Positions 24,607 to 35,849 of a stretch of 64,000 nucleotides of DNA are shown here, one piece after another. The translations under genes and the position numbers were made by a program. This DNA comes from Cololabis saira. Lineage: Eukaryota; Chordata; Actinopteri; Beloniformes; Belonidae. The stretch covers positions 20,073,017 to 20,137,016 of the forward strand of contig NC_084587.1 in the NCBI RefSeq assembly GCF_033807715.1. The letters run 5' to 3'. Numbering within the stretch: position 1 is the stretch's first letter; each line of letters begins with the position of its first letter. The notes under the pieces were generated by a model. It was given only the letters and a program-made list of their open reading frames with translations, was not told where the DNA came from and did not search any database.

Positions 24607-24850
24607 ATGTGATTAGGATGCTTCCTGGTAGCCTCCTTGGGGAAATGGTTTATTAAAATGGGTCCTTGAGGCAGACCCAGGACACCCTGGAGGCTTTAAA
24701 CCAGACTCAGGACATGCTGGAAAGATTCTATGCAGTATGTTGTCTGGCCTTGGAGCACCTGAAGTCCTGCAGCTCTGCGTCCTCAGCCCACACTGCTGCC
24801 CCCACCACCTGCACATGGATAAGCGAAAGATGAATTAATAGATGGATAAA
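24607..24850 (+). mobile_element. LINE 3' end (RTE/Rex-like), plus strand
   Basis: The text 'ctgctgcccccaccacctgc ... ggataagcgaaag ... gatggata' matches the usual 3' terminus of the same fish LINE family whose antisense is seen at 1085-1460 and 28321-28900. The terminal 'gatgaattaatagatggata' resembles the short tail repeat of these elements. 5'-truncated, as is normal for LINE insertions. Confidence 0.7.
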
Positions 24851-25205
24851 ACCCTGTGGGCTCTCTTTCTGATTTTTTTATTTATTTTTTATTTTTTTAA
24901 ATGCTTCATGAGATTTTTAACATTAATTATTTGGGAAAACAACGGTTGTTTTTTTTGTTGTTCTTGTTTCATTTCATTTTCATTCATTTTATTCTTTATT
25001 TCATTCAAAAAACAAAACAATTTAATACAAACACAAATACAAATGTTCCTAACTTATGAATGAAAAGGGAGCAGAAAGAAGAAGAATCTTATCTGATCTG
25101 CCCCTTTCACAAATAACATAAATTAATAATAATAAAAAAAAAAAAACGTATTGTTTTTATATACTTAATAACAATAATACTGTACTTTCTTCTTTTCCTT
25201 TTCAG

Positions 25206-25321
25206 GGAAAATGTCAAATATCCGTGCCATCAGGAAGATGCAACAGCTGAATAACTTGGTTGCCATGGTTACAGAGCTAGCCAGACCAGGAGACACCATT
25301 GTGGATTTCTGCAGCGGAACG
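25206..25321 (+). CDS. GSTCD: GSTCD, coding exon with methyltransferase motif I start (first exon in window)
   Basis: GSTCD (glutathione S-transferase C-terminal domain-containing protein) joins an N-terminal GST-C-like half to a C-terminal half with a Rossmann methyltransferase fold, related to the METTL25/RRNAD1 group; its substrate is not established. This exon starts after TTTTCAG in phase 1 (its first two bases GG complete a Gly codon) and encodes 38 residues beginning KMSNIRAIRK and ending IVDFCSGT before GTAACT. LNNLV and VDFCSG are the conserved entry into the SAM-binding loop. Seven exons splice in frame from here to the stop at 50156 and yield 237 residues of a protein that is about 630 residues in human (recalled). 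No exon encoding the GST-like half was recognised upstream within the window. Confidence 0.93.
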
Positions 25322-25634
25322 GTAACTGAAGTTCATCCATTACGCCGTCACTGCACGTCGGCCCGTCTGACCATGGCCACAGCAGATTGCTGCTCCATTA
25401 GCGACCAGCTGAAATGAAAAAGTCTTCACATGCTCTCAAACTCTTCTCTGTCTGTTAAACGTCTTTGGTCGTTTGGCTGTGCTTTCAGGCAGACTGAGCC
25501 TTCCATTCACAAAGGTGCTGCAGAGTTGAAAGGTCCTTTTGAAAGGACTGCCATGGTCATATAACACTTTGATGTGTGTTGTTGTCCTGTGGTGCATTTC
25601 CAGTCTCTCTGATTTTCTTTATGCTGTTTCTCAG

Positions 25635-25679
25635 GGCCACGTGGGGATCGTTCTGGCTCACACACTTCCAGACTGCCAG
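25635..25679 (+). CDS. GSTCD: GSTCD, 45-bp exon completing the SAM-binding loop
   Basis: Fifteen codons, phase 0 at both ends, encode GHVGIVLAHTLPDCQ between TTTCTCAG and GTAAAG. Joined to the previous exon it completes VDFCSGTGHVG, the glycine-rich motif I expected to contact S-adenosylmethionine. The intron before it (313 bp) falls inside the motif. Confidence 0.95.
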
Positions 25680-25927
25680 GTAAAGCGTGCATGGAGATGT
25701 TTGCGAGTGTATTTGTCTCTGTGTCTGTGGGGTTTTCTGACTAAAGGAAAGAAAGCAGATTAAAATTGCACTTTGAGTTTTAGTTCACAGTTTTTTCTCC
25801 TCATTGTAACTCTCTTAATCTGCTTTGTCTTTTTCTCTGTATTGTGCATTGACCGTATTGTGCATTGCTTATTTTGATCCTTTGAAAAAAACACACCTTC
25901 TGTGAGTTTCTTTTGTTCTTATTCAAG

Positions 25928-26056
25928 GTCATCCTCATAGAGAACAAAGAGGAATCCCTGGTCAGGGCCCAGAATCGAAGTGCCGAGCTTGGTTTGAAAA
26001 ACCTCGGCTTCATTCAGGCAAATTTAGATTACTTCACTGGACCGTTCCACGTTGGG
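25928..26056 (+). CDS. GSTCD: GSTCD, 129-bp exon (motif II region)
   Basis: Forty-three codons, phase 0 at both ends, begin VILIENKEESLVRAQNRSAE and end YFTGPFHVG. The acidic residue in LIENKEES sits where Rossmann methyltransferases bind the ribose hydroxyls of SAM (established for the fold, inferred here). The acceptor is ATTCAAG and the donor GTAAGC. The following intron is 8.9 kb. Confidence 0.95.
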
Positions 26057-27031
26057 GTAAGCATCTTGTCACAGATACAGAACATACATGGTTAACATGG
26101 TTAAGCACCACTTTGTTGCAGTTTTTGGGTGATCATTCACAGATGGGTTTGACAATTTAAAATAGTTTTTGTAAAAAGCAAGAAAGGCAGTACACACACA
26201 GAGCTGCAAGATAACACCAGCATCAGCATGGTTGTTGACATGCTGGGAATAACTTGGCTTGGCTTATTTTCCTGGGGCTTATTTGTTCACTGACTTTTTT
26301 TTGCATTTGGGTGGAAATGTTTTGATTTTATTTGGATTCTCCCACAGATCCTTTGGATGATGTAAAATCTGTGTTTGTTGGTTAAATCTAGATTAATGAC
26401 AATATGTCAGTGATATGTTGGCCAAAAAATGTCACATACCTTTAATCAAGACCTAAAGAAATTGTATCAGCCATGAAAAAACGATAATTATACTTCTCCT
26501 TTATTTAATGTTTTTAGTGTTTTTGCATTACCACTAATCGTCATCTTGTTGGGTTATGATGCAAGATGGGTTTCTTGAGCTGACACTGTCGCGATATATG
26601 AAAACAATTCACTCTTCATACTTAAGCAATTTAAAGCTAACATGATGTTTGGAAAAAAAGAAATCTGTCATCATGCATCACTGTGTGGTCAAGACCCCAG
26701 ACACCCACAGTCTATTCAGCTTCACCGAAACATTTCCGGACACATTTCCATATTTAACAAGAACGCGACCACACATTACATGGAGAGACACATCACATTC
26801 ACCGCCTTTCCTCTGTACAGAAACTGAAAAGGCCAACGTGTAATTATTTTGGTCAGAACGAAGAGGATTGGCCTTTTCAACAGGAACTTTTTTATTATTA
26901 TTAATCCGAACCCTTTTAGTGCTCCGATCTTCCCTGTCGTGACTTTTATCTCTAATTGTTTGAGACCCAGAAAAACATTTGCCCAGAAAATTGTTGACAA
27001 TCTCCTTTATCGTCACGATTAAGGAGACCCC
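26057..27031. other. GSTCD intron, first part, nothing recognised
   Basis: AT-rich intronic sequence with no repeat or exon that I can name. Overlapping short open frames at 26642-27016 on both strands show no family motif. Confidence 0.5.
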
Positions 27032-27035
27032 TTAA

Positions 27036-28253
27036 AGCGACACTACGTAACTTTTCCACCATAATATCATATTTCCAGAGTCATTGTGATGGTACATCAA
27101 CTTCCAACAGGTTTAATGACACCTCTGTCATGGTCTGAGGGGTCTGTATCGCCTTCACTGGCACTATGTAACTTTGAGGAGCATGGTAGGAACCCTGCCA
27201 CACTAAAAAACTACAAATCTTTACGGCCTTGACTGTTTTACGGCATACGTCACTTCCCCCTCCTTCCCGATTCGCAGTCGAGACGAAAATGGGTGGGGCG
27301 TGGAGCTCAGAGCTCCGCAGAAGCTGGTAACCCGTTGCTGCGTTGTGGCTGCAGCAGCTCCACACAACAGACGTGGGGAAAAGATCGCTAATGGTTTAAC
27401 TTTTCATCGGTTTCCTGCTCGGAGGCAGAACCACGGAGGCCAAGTATCTGATATAACAAAGTTTGGATTGCGGCTGTAACGACCAAACAACCTTCCACAC
27501 AGTACCACAAACACTCACACAGACCGGGTCGGATCAAAACACGGGTTTTATTCCCCACTTCGCCAGCTAAACGCAGTTGCTGGCCAGCTCTCTGCGGTGC
27601 AATTAACAACAATCTTCAGATAAAACTAGTTTGTTGAGGAAAAAATATTAACTCTTATTTGTAGCTGCAGAGGAAAAAAATAATCTCACAAGGAAAACTA
27701 AAATATTGCTCACGCCTCGGAGCCTCTTCAACATAATATAGCAGTCAAAAAAAAGAAAAGAGAAGTAAGAGGGATACAAAACATGTACTGTATGTTGTAC
27801 TATTATACAAATTTATTGAAACACATGGCGAGTCAAACATTTACCAAAGCAGCTGCCAAACACTCCTAAACAAGGTAGCCTAAGATGTGGGTTGTGCAGA
27901 ACTGCGGCAGTAAATCCTTTCTAAAGAGTGGAGCTCCGACGAGGAGCTTCATTCTTTAGTAGGGATTTCATATGGATCCAGACCGTTAATAATCATTATT
28001 TTCTCCATATACCGCTCCCAGGCTTCCTTGTTTAAGGTATCCCGGTAAATTCCAGTCCCTTTCCAGCAGTTTAACATCTTTTTTTTTGCGTTCCGTCTGT
28101 TCACTTGGGGAAACAGAAAAGCGTCCCGTCTTCTCTCAAAACAAATGCACGCGACGGGACAGGAGTTTTCCGGCAGTACGTGCTGGTGCTCATGGGAAAC
28201 GTAGTGTTCTTTCTGGTAAAACACTACCGATTTTGTCCAAAAGATGCCGCCAA
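27036..28253 (-). mobile_element. TTAA-flanked DNA transposon copy A (right terminus lost), carries exon-like sequence
   Basis: Starts TTAA (27032-27035) then AGCGACACTACGTAACTTTT, the inverted terminus also found at the end of copy B (46970-48276). The whole 1.2 kb matches copy B in opposite orientation. At about 28253 homology stops before the other terminus, so this copy lost one end. TTAA duplication and AG-starting ends fit Kolobok or piggyBac. On the minus strand it carries the coding-like segment described at 27890-28085. No transposase is present. Confidence 0.82.
27890..28085 (-). pseudogene. Exon-like fragment inside TTAA element (N-terminus-like of a YqaJ/SWIM-type fish protein)
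   Basis: Minus-strand translation gives LNKEAWERYMEKIMIINGLD then PYEIP (codons within 27960-28050). After a frame break it gives KDLLPQFCTTHILGYLV at about 27893-27946. The W..Y..K...INGLDPY...LP......I..YLV pattern resembles the N-terminal region of fish proteins with a SWIM zinc finger and YqaJ-type nuclease domain, as I recall them. Copy B keeps the INGLDPYEIP part but lacks about 110 bp after it. The identification is tentative; the conserved text in both copies is direct. Confidence 0.4.
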
Positions 28254-28320
28254 TTATTAATTATTTATTAAATTCAATTTTAATTATTATTAAATTATAT
28301 CTGCATGTGAGAAACGCAGA

Positions 28321-28900
28321 TATAATCTCTCCAGCATGTCCTGGGTTTGCCTCAGGGCCTCCTCCCAGTTGGATATGACCAAAAAACCACCTCACGGAGG
28401 CATCCAGAGACAACCAGATCCCCAAACCACCTCAACTCACTCCTCTCCTCATGGAGGAGCAGGGACTCTCGTCCGAGTCCTTCACGGATGACTCAACTTC
28501 TCAGCTTATCTCTAGCACTCTAAAGAGAGTCCAGCCGACATGTGGAGGAAACTCATTTCAGCTCTTTTGATCTTGCAAACAGTCTCATCTTTTTAGATCA
28601 GCTCTCTCTTCATCGTAACAGACTGATAGAGAATCCACTCCACTGAAGATGCTGCACCGATCCACCTGTCAATTCCCTGCTCCATCTTCCAACACTCGTG
28701 AAAATAATCCCAAACTACTGAGGCTCCTCCACTTAAAGCTTGCACCTCACTCCTGACGTTCCACCCTTTTCTGACCGAGAACCACGGTCTCACATGTGTA
28801 GGTGCCGATGCTCATCCCTGCTGCTTCACGATACCGTGAGAACTCAAGATCCCTGCTCAGCCCACAGACTCAGCTTCCTCTGCGGAAGGCGTGTTGGGAT
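28321..28900 (-). mobile_element. LINE ORF2 3' fragment (RTE/Rex-like), minus strand
   Basis: On the minus strand 28593-28793 reads MRPWFSVRKGWNVRSEVQAL then ...KMEQGIDRWIGAASSVEWIL and YQSVTMKRELI. This is the decayed form of the GKMEREIDRRIGAA...LY.SVV.KREL segment near the end of a fish LINE reverse transcriptase. The adjoining 28321-28590 continues with the downstream part ('ggcctcctcccagttggata', 'ctctcgtccgagtcc'). Same family as 1085-1460 and 24607-24850. Confidence 0.75.
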
Positions 28901-29043
28901 GATTTATGCTCTTATTGAATGTTTTTAGTGGGCATTATCATTAGAAAAACATTTAAAATCATTCCTACTCCCATTAGAAGTTGATAGCGATTTCTAACGG
29001 CATTCAGGATTTTTTAGATTTGACTTACAATGTCACAATTTCA

Positions 29044-29343
<300 letters not shown>

Positions 29344-29344
29344 T

Positions 29345-30698
29345 TTCCTCAATTTATCGTTTTAACCGTGACATGACAAATTCTTACTGTGGGGAATTTT
29401 TTTGAGGGTTTATCGTGAACGGTAAAATATCGCCCATTCCTAATTTTCAGTACTTCTTCCTGTTGTGTTTGTTAAGCTCCAAGTTATTTCTTAGTCATTT
29501 GTTTTATTCTGCGCAGCTGTGACAACAGGAAAAATACACTTCAGTACCCTGGCAAATTAAGTAGCACTCGACAAAGCCGAAACCCTCCCCGGCTCTTTTT
29601 AAATCTCCCAAATCATCTTCACACTTCTCTTGACCTCCTAAAATGACAGTCGCTTTAAATTCAGAGCAAATGAACTGTCAGCGTTGGAATATGGATTTAG
29701 AGCGCACAAACATAACAAAACCATGGATTTAAAGTATTTTTTTTTCTTTTTCTCACCTTATGTAGTCTTTTTAAGCCTCTATTTCCATACACGTGTTTCT
29801 TTTTTCCCCTAACAGCTTTACTATTCTCACTCTTGGTTTGATGTTACATACGAGCTGTGTCTCAAGCTGATGTCTTACCATAAGTGTGTTGAAAATGTGC
29901 TTTTGTGTGTCGCAAGCAGCCCACTCTCAAAAGAGCCAGCTGTTCTCATAGTCTTGAACTTTCTCTGGGACAAACATGAATATATATGTACCTGCTGTAA
30001 TTAGAAAGAGCTTTTGTTCCAGCATCATTACTCCTCTGAGACCTGTTCCACTTAGCACAAGACACAAACCGCGCAATTTATTCTTTTCAACAACATGCAG
30101 CTGTCTAGTCAGAAGTGGATTCTCTTTGTATGATAAATGAATATACAATGAAATGACATGCGTATGTAGCAGGCATGTCCTCCCCTGTACTGCCAAAGAC
30201 TTAGGTCATTCTTCCTCTTGCACATCTACCATTTTCTGAACAAGTCTCCCATCACTAGATACAGTATGTATGAGATAGGGTTGATTCAAGGTAATTATGC
30301 TGCAGAGTTCCTCAACTGGGTCAGTGTCTAGTCTTCCCCGATAATCTTGTATGATCGAAGTCTTAAAGGTGTTGAAAGAGCCCCGAGTATGTCATTAGAT
30401 GGCAGGGGGGGGGGACTTTTGCTAGGAACCACAACAATATGAATTGAAGCAAAATTGCAATTACCGTGTTGGCGGCGTCCTCAATCAACTCACGGCTACA
30501 GCCGGTGGAGAAAATGGATGAGGCTTACTTGTGTAATGAGAGGGAAGTAATCTGATCAGTTGTTTATTAGTATGATGAAGGCCCTTCAGAAACAGCCAGC
30601 ATTAAGCACTTGACAGCTTTCAACTTGTACGGATTTATAACAAAGGGTCATCGGCCAGAAGGAGATTCCTGTACAAACCGGCCTTTTTTAGCCACTTT
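29345..30698. other. GSTCD intron, nothing recognised
   Basis: AT-rich intronic sequence with no element borders or exon signals identified; contains a G-run near 30406-30414. Confidence 0.45.
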
Positions 30699-31897
30699 TG
30701 GCGCTTTTATACTAGTACCTACTCAGCGCGCCTCGGCTCGTCTCCACTCGCCTTGTCCTCGTTTGTTTTTAAATACCCAGATGAGGAGTGGGCGGGTTGG
30801 AGCGAAGCTGCTGTGACGTATTTGATTGTGTGATCTAAACGGAGAAGACAACAACACTAAAGATTAGAGCTGGGTATCATCACTGACCTCCCGATACGAT
30901 ACGATTCCGATACACTAGGTCCCAAGACGATACAATTTCCGATACGATATCGATATTCTAATTACAATAATGGAATAACGTGATCCTTCCATCGCTATGT
31001 CCGGCCAGAGAAGCCTCACCCTGACTGGTGGAAAGAAGCGGCCTGCTCACTCCTCAGGTTAAGGAGGAGACTTGAGCTCAGTGTAGGGCCTCCCGGGGTT
31101 GGTAGAGGGAGCCATTCCCAGGACTGATTTAGCAAGGAGCACTGGGTGATAAAACGGGAGGGAAAAAAATCGTGATTTAAAAAAAAAATAAATAAATAAA
31201 TAAATAAATTTTTTTAAATCGATACTTGGATTTATGTATCGATAATCGTTCCTACACATGTATATCGATAAAATATCGATATATCGATATTTTTAACCCA
31301 CCCCTACTAAAGATGTAGAACCTGGAGGAGATGAAAGATGTGCTGCTGGGTATGTGGCTTGTGTTCGATATCAAGTTGAAAAATGAGAGTGAGAGAAGCT
31401 TCAAGCTTTTTTTTTTTGTTTGATTGTCTCTGCGCTACTGAAAAGTCAGCTGGGAGCCGCGAGCGGCTGAGAAGTCACCGGGTGCCTGGTAGATCTGGTC
31501 GTTCCTTATCGCCCGTCTAGATCCCTTTTAATCCTCTCCTCAGCCACCAGGTTTATGAACATCTGCACCTCAGAGTTGGATCATGAAACAGACTTTTGCG
31601 CTGCCATTGCTGGTCGAATAAAATGAACAAGAAGCCGCGAGTCGCTCTTTCGCTGACTCCCGCTTCCTGACTCAAACGTCTGACGGCCCCCCGACCAATC
31701 GGTGACGTGTATTGTGATGACGTCAGATCCAGGGCCGACTCAGCACGCTTAGAACCTCGGCAGAATAGATACAGAACAACTCAGCAACTCGGCACGCCTC
31801 CACCCGCCTCCACCCACCTGGACCCGTAGTGTAAAAGTGCAAAACCAGGGCGTGGCAAGTCGAGTCACGCTGAGTAGGTACTAGTGTGAAAGCGCCA
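30699..31897. mobile_element. MITE with TGGCGCTTTTAYACTAGTACC ends, interrupted by a nested hAT
   Basis: The left end TGGCGCTTTTATACTAGTAC and right end in reverse complement TGGCGCTTTCACACTAGTAC form an inverted repeat of about 28 bp. The interior shares 'gccgcgagtcgc ... gactcccgcttcctga' with the 2141-2765 MITE in opposite orientation, so the two are one family. A 442-bp hAT (30865-31306) sits inside; without it the element is about 750 bp. No coding capacity. Confidence 0.75.
30865..31306. mobile_element. Nested hAT-type MITE rich in ATCGATA, TSD CTAAAGAT
   Basis: An exact 8-bp duplication CTAAAGAT flanks it (30857-30864 and 31307-31314). Ends are TAGAGCTGGG and CCCACCCCTA, an inverted repeat with two mismatches. 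The interior is built of CGATACGATA and TATCGATA motifs near both ends. An (AATA)n run lies near 31187-31208. Non-coding. Confidence 0.9.
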
Positions 31898-34800
31898 TTT
31901 TTGTACACTCACAAAGTTCCTACCTATACACGATTGCTTGAAGCACCACAGAAGACTTTAGTTCACGTTAAAAATATCAGTTGGAATTTCATCTGAAGGA
32001 ATATTTGCTCTAACTTTCACCATCTCACGTCCCTGCTATCGGCAAAAACCAGCCAGCGTAATTTTAGATTCCCATCTCGGTGGTCTCTGTACTGTGCAGC
32101 TTTACGGCACTATGACCATCATGGAAAGTATAGTATAAGCAACTTAGCCTATGCCCCTACAGCCATACCCACCAAGCTCAAAATAGCTGCGGTCCATTTG
32201 CGCTTCTTGAAGTGGAATGACATTGTTGAGTCTAAATTTACAGTCCATGTTACAGAGGTCGTTGCTCCAAATACTACGCTACGCTGCTACAGTATGTGCT
32301 GCAGGCAGGTATATTGTTTACTCAAAACTGCTTCTTTTTTTGGGGCCTTTTTGTACCAACTTTTACACAAAGTGTACTGAGCTCTCATCTTTTCTCCGAT
32401 CCGATAAAATCGAGCCAAGAGACGGCAGTGGGGTGGCAGCAAAAGTTGGGGAGCTCGAAGTTTGTTGGGATTTTATTGGCTCAAGAGCTATTACTGGTTT
32501 TGCTTTAGGGTCTGGTTGTTTGCAATCGATTCTGTCAGTTGATCTCTTTGTCCTTGGGTAAAAAAAAGACAACTTTGTTATATTACCTTAAGCATTATGC
32601 AAAAACCAGTACTGATCAAGAGCTATAAGGCTTTATAGAATGTAATTCCAATACTAATTCCATTAAGGATGTTTGGCGTGTGTGTGTGTACGTGCGTGTG
32701 TTTTCGTTTCTAATCTTCCCCAGTGAAAGGCTTCATGTAATGATTCCTTTTAATTACATTTCACTGGAGCATGCTCTCTATTTTTGTGTATTTGTAAACT
32801 GTAGCAAGTCTAATAATAAATACTAAACAGAACTGCAGATGACTTCTGCTGACATTCAGTTTTGGTTTCTTCGTTTTTTTTTTTCATCATCAGGTAATAT
32901 TTCCCTGGAAGGGTAGGGTTGATTATCACGAGGAAGCATTGCAGGAATTTGTCTCGTGTCAGGCTCTGACAAACTAGGATAGGAAAATGATTACTTCAAT
33001 AAGGGTGAATAATGAGGCCTCGTTATTCACGTGATGTGATTATTGAGAGAAAAATTGACATGGAAACAGCAGTCTCACTCTTGATAACACATCTTAATAA
33101 TGAATGTAGTAAGGATGTAATAAGTCATGGTTGGAGCATATTAATTAAAGATTTCTTCTTCCAGGCTCTGCAGTGGTAATACTTAGCAGAATATGTCAAA
33201 TGATTGCAAATTAGCTTTTTCATTATGCATATTTAATTAGTGACATCAAACATATTTGGCTCTGGCAATCTTTTATTAATGCTGCTTTATAGAGACAAAC
33301 AGCAGTGCAGCATTGTTGTTTATCGCACTTATTTTTGCTCGTTTGCATTTCTTTTGCTTGAATGGTTTCATGTTTGTGGTAAACTGAGGCCAAAGGTTAT
33401 GCAGCATCGTGAGGAGCAAGCCTCGCATGACTAATGTAAAACACGAAGCAGGTAAATAAAACGGACGGCATTTGTTTGTTTCCTGGATTCTTTCCTTTAG
33501 ATGAAGGGCTTGTAACATCCAACAACCTTCCACAGCTTCTCCTCCGATTAAATACGGTTTCAAACCTGCTATTTCTGAGCTTTTTCCCAGTGGCATGAAT
33601 AAACACGTCTCAAATAGTTGCTAACAAATGTTACTAACTGATGTCATGTACTGAATTACTGAGTGTTTTGTTTCCATGGTGTTGGGATTAGAGACCATTT
33701 GTTCTCCAACAGTGCGACCCTGGATGTAACACTGAACCCTGGAAAAGTGAGTGAGGTTGCATCTAGCGGGCATCTGAAGTTTAAAAAGTCTGAAGAATTA
33801 ACATTTTGATCATTGAACACGTCACCAAATACAATGAGTAAAAACAGTAAATTCATCAGCTCAAATTACAGAAAGCTTGTTGCACCTCCTCTTTGATTCC
33901 ATTTATGAAGAAAAACTTTAATATAATTCAATTGTTTGAAGGTTTTCAGCATGCTAGATGTCCTGGGATGTTTGTTGGAGAAGCTCTAGTCATTATCTCC
34001 CATTAAAAAGACATTTTTCAAGTATTTTTCCACCCTGGTTTGTATGCTGTGCTGCTTAAAGGGGTTTCTGCTGGTAATCTGGCGCTTTTTTCACAGGAAA
34101 GTTGTTTGAATGTGCAAGCAACTGATTCTGCTTTCTTAAACGTAAAGCTCTGCAAACACATTTCATAGCACAGCTGAGATGGTGTATTTAGAGATGCAGC
34201 TTCCGTGAACAGTTTGAACGCAGCCCCCGCCTCAAAATCCCGGCGACTTCACGAGTGGATTTAGCCGCGCCTGCGTCATCTCGTCCCCACGAGCCAAACT
34301 CCAGCCAGTTGGCCTAATCTTTCCCTGATCGGCTCTGAACCTCCTCTTCTGTGAGACTCCCGTCAAAGCAACGTGCAGCCAGCTCTGCCTCACGGATGCC
34401 AACTTCTCGGGAAAAAAAGAATAGAAAATGGTTGTGGCTGCTCGAGTTCCACGAGGTTGATTTCAGAGAAGCTTAGAGACCATCGTCGCTTCACAATGTC
34501 GGTGCTAAATTATATTTAACCCATTAACGGATAATCCATTTAGCTCCTCTGCGCTTGAGAGCAAATCAACTAGTGCCACCTTGTATATTAAACTTATTGC
34601 CTTCAACAATTCATAATACACAGAGGATTTGATTTATTTCAAATAGGTAAGAAGGATTGTTGGAAGAGAGACATCCTACCCTGTCAGGTCTTTCTGACTC
34701 GCCTCAGCCTCGCTAATGTGTAACTAGGTGTTTATCACCATGCACAGCTTACCCACACACTGGGAATCCTGATGCATCCGTGCCTCCGCTCCCAAAGCAC

Positions 34801-35000
34801 TTATACATTTTGTTTGCTTTCACTCCCCGAGATGTACTTAATCGCAACGGCTATTACGAATGAATCGATAGGACTGTGTGGAAGCTTTCGACTGCTCTCA
34901 GTTTCAGTCTTGCAGTCGTGAACGAGGATGGTTTTCTAAAGGAACGTTTAGATTGCATGAGATAAATATAACACACTATGGTTTTAATGTCTCAACCCAG
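31898..35000. other. GSTCD intron, nothing recognised
   Basis: About 3.1 kb of intronic sequence up to the acceptor of the next exon. Open frames at 32198-32572 and 33240-33606 carry no recognisable domain and overlap each other on both strands. Confidence 0.5.
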
Positions 35001-35134
35001 GTTGCCCTCCATGCATGTGGCGTTGCGACAGATATGGTGTTGGAGCATTGCATCCAGGCAGGAGCCGCCTTCGTCATTAGTCCCTGTTGCTATGGCTTCA
35101 TCCAGAACGCAGTCAAGTTCACCTTCCCCAAGAG
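35001..35134 (+). CDS. GSTCD: GSTCD, 134-bp exon with the CCY motif
   Basis: Encodes 44 residues from VALHACGVATDMVLEHCIQA to FTFPK plus two bases of the next codon. HACG..TD and ISPCCYG are the signature blocks shared with the METTL25/RRNAD1-like methyltransferase group; the Pro-Cys-Cys-Tyr loop takes the place of the usual motif IV. The acceptor is CAACCCAG. The donor is GTTTGT, a weak match to consensus, fixed by the reading frame with the next exon. Confidence 0.95.
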
Positions 35135-35849
35135 GTTTGTACCTGTTCACCGCTCCTCACGCCAGTGTCACCCGTCTAGGCTTCTGCTTCTTGACATGTT
35201 GTTTTTTGACCTAGTTAGTTTCCTGTCAAAGGAGGACTGCTTCTCCTCTCTCTCTCTCCCGTTCTGTTAGCGAGTTTCACTCCACGGCTCCGGCTTTCCA
35301 TCATTTTCACACTAATTCTCTCTCCTTTTCCCCCGTAACACGCACCTAATCCGTCTCTTTGCCACTTTTTGTTCAGTTCTTGTCTCTCATCGGCGCCGCT
35401 GACAATGAGAGACAGCAGTGTCACATCACCGTCTCAGCGGGGTCCATCCATCACATTTTCTGTACCGCTGTCAGAACCCGAGAACGGGCTGTTCGGTGAT
35501 GAGACACTCGGGAATATTACGAATAGAGTAGTGGGAAAATCTGTTTGGAGCATCAGAAATGAATTATTCCTGATGTTTTGATGTGTAACACGTCTTCCAA
35601 GGGATAATTAACTGTACATGCCCAAATGATTCTGCTGCTAATGTGATCCTTTGAAAGAGAAAATGAAAAGCTTTAGTTCAGTGTTTGTGGTCCTCGAGGA
35701 CCTTGCAATGATTATTTTTTCCTTTCCATTCACTGGCTATTTTCTTTAAAGGTCTCAAACTTAATTTTAACATTAGAAATTTACAGAAATTAGTGTCAGC
35801 AAGCAGCTGAAATGGGGTGGTGTGCCTTGAGGGAAAATATCTTATTTGA

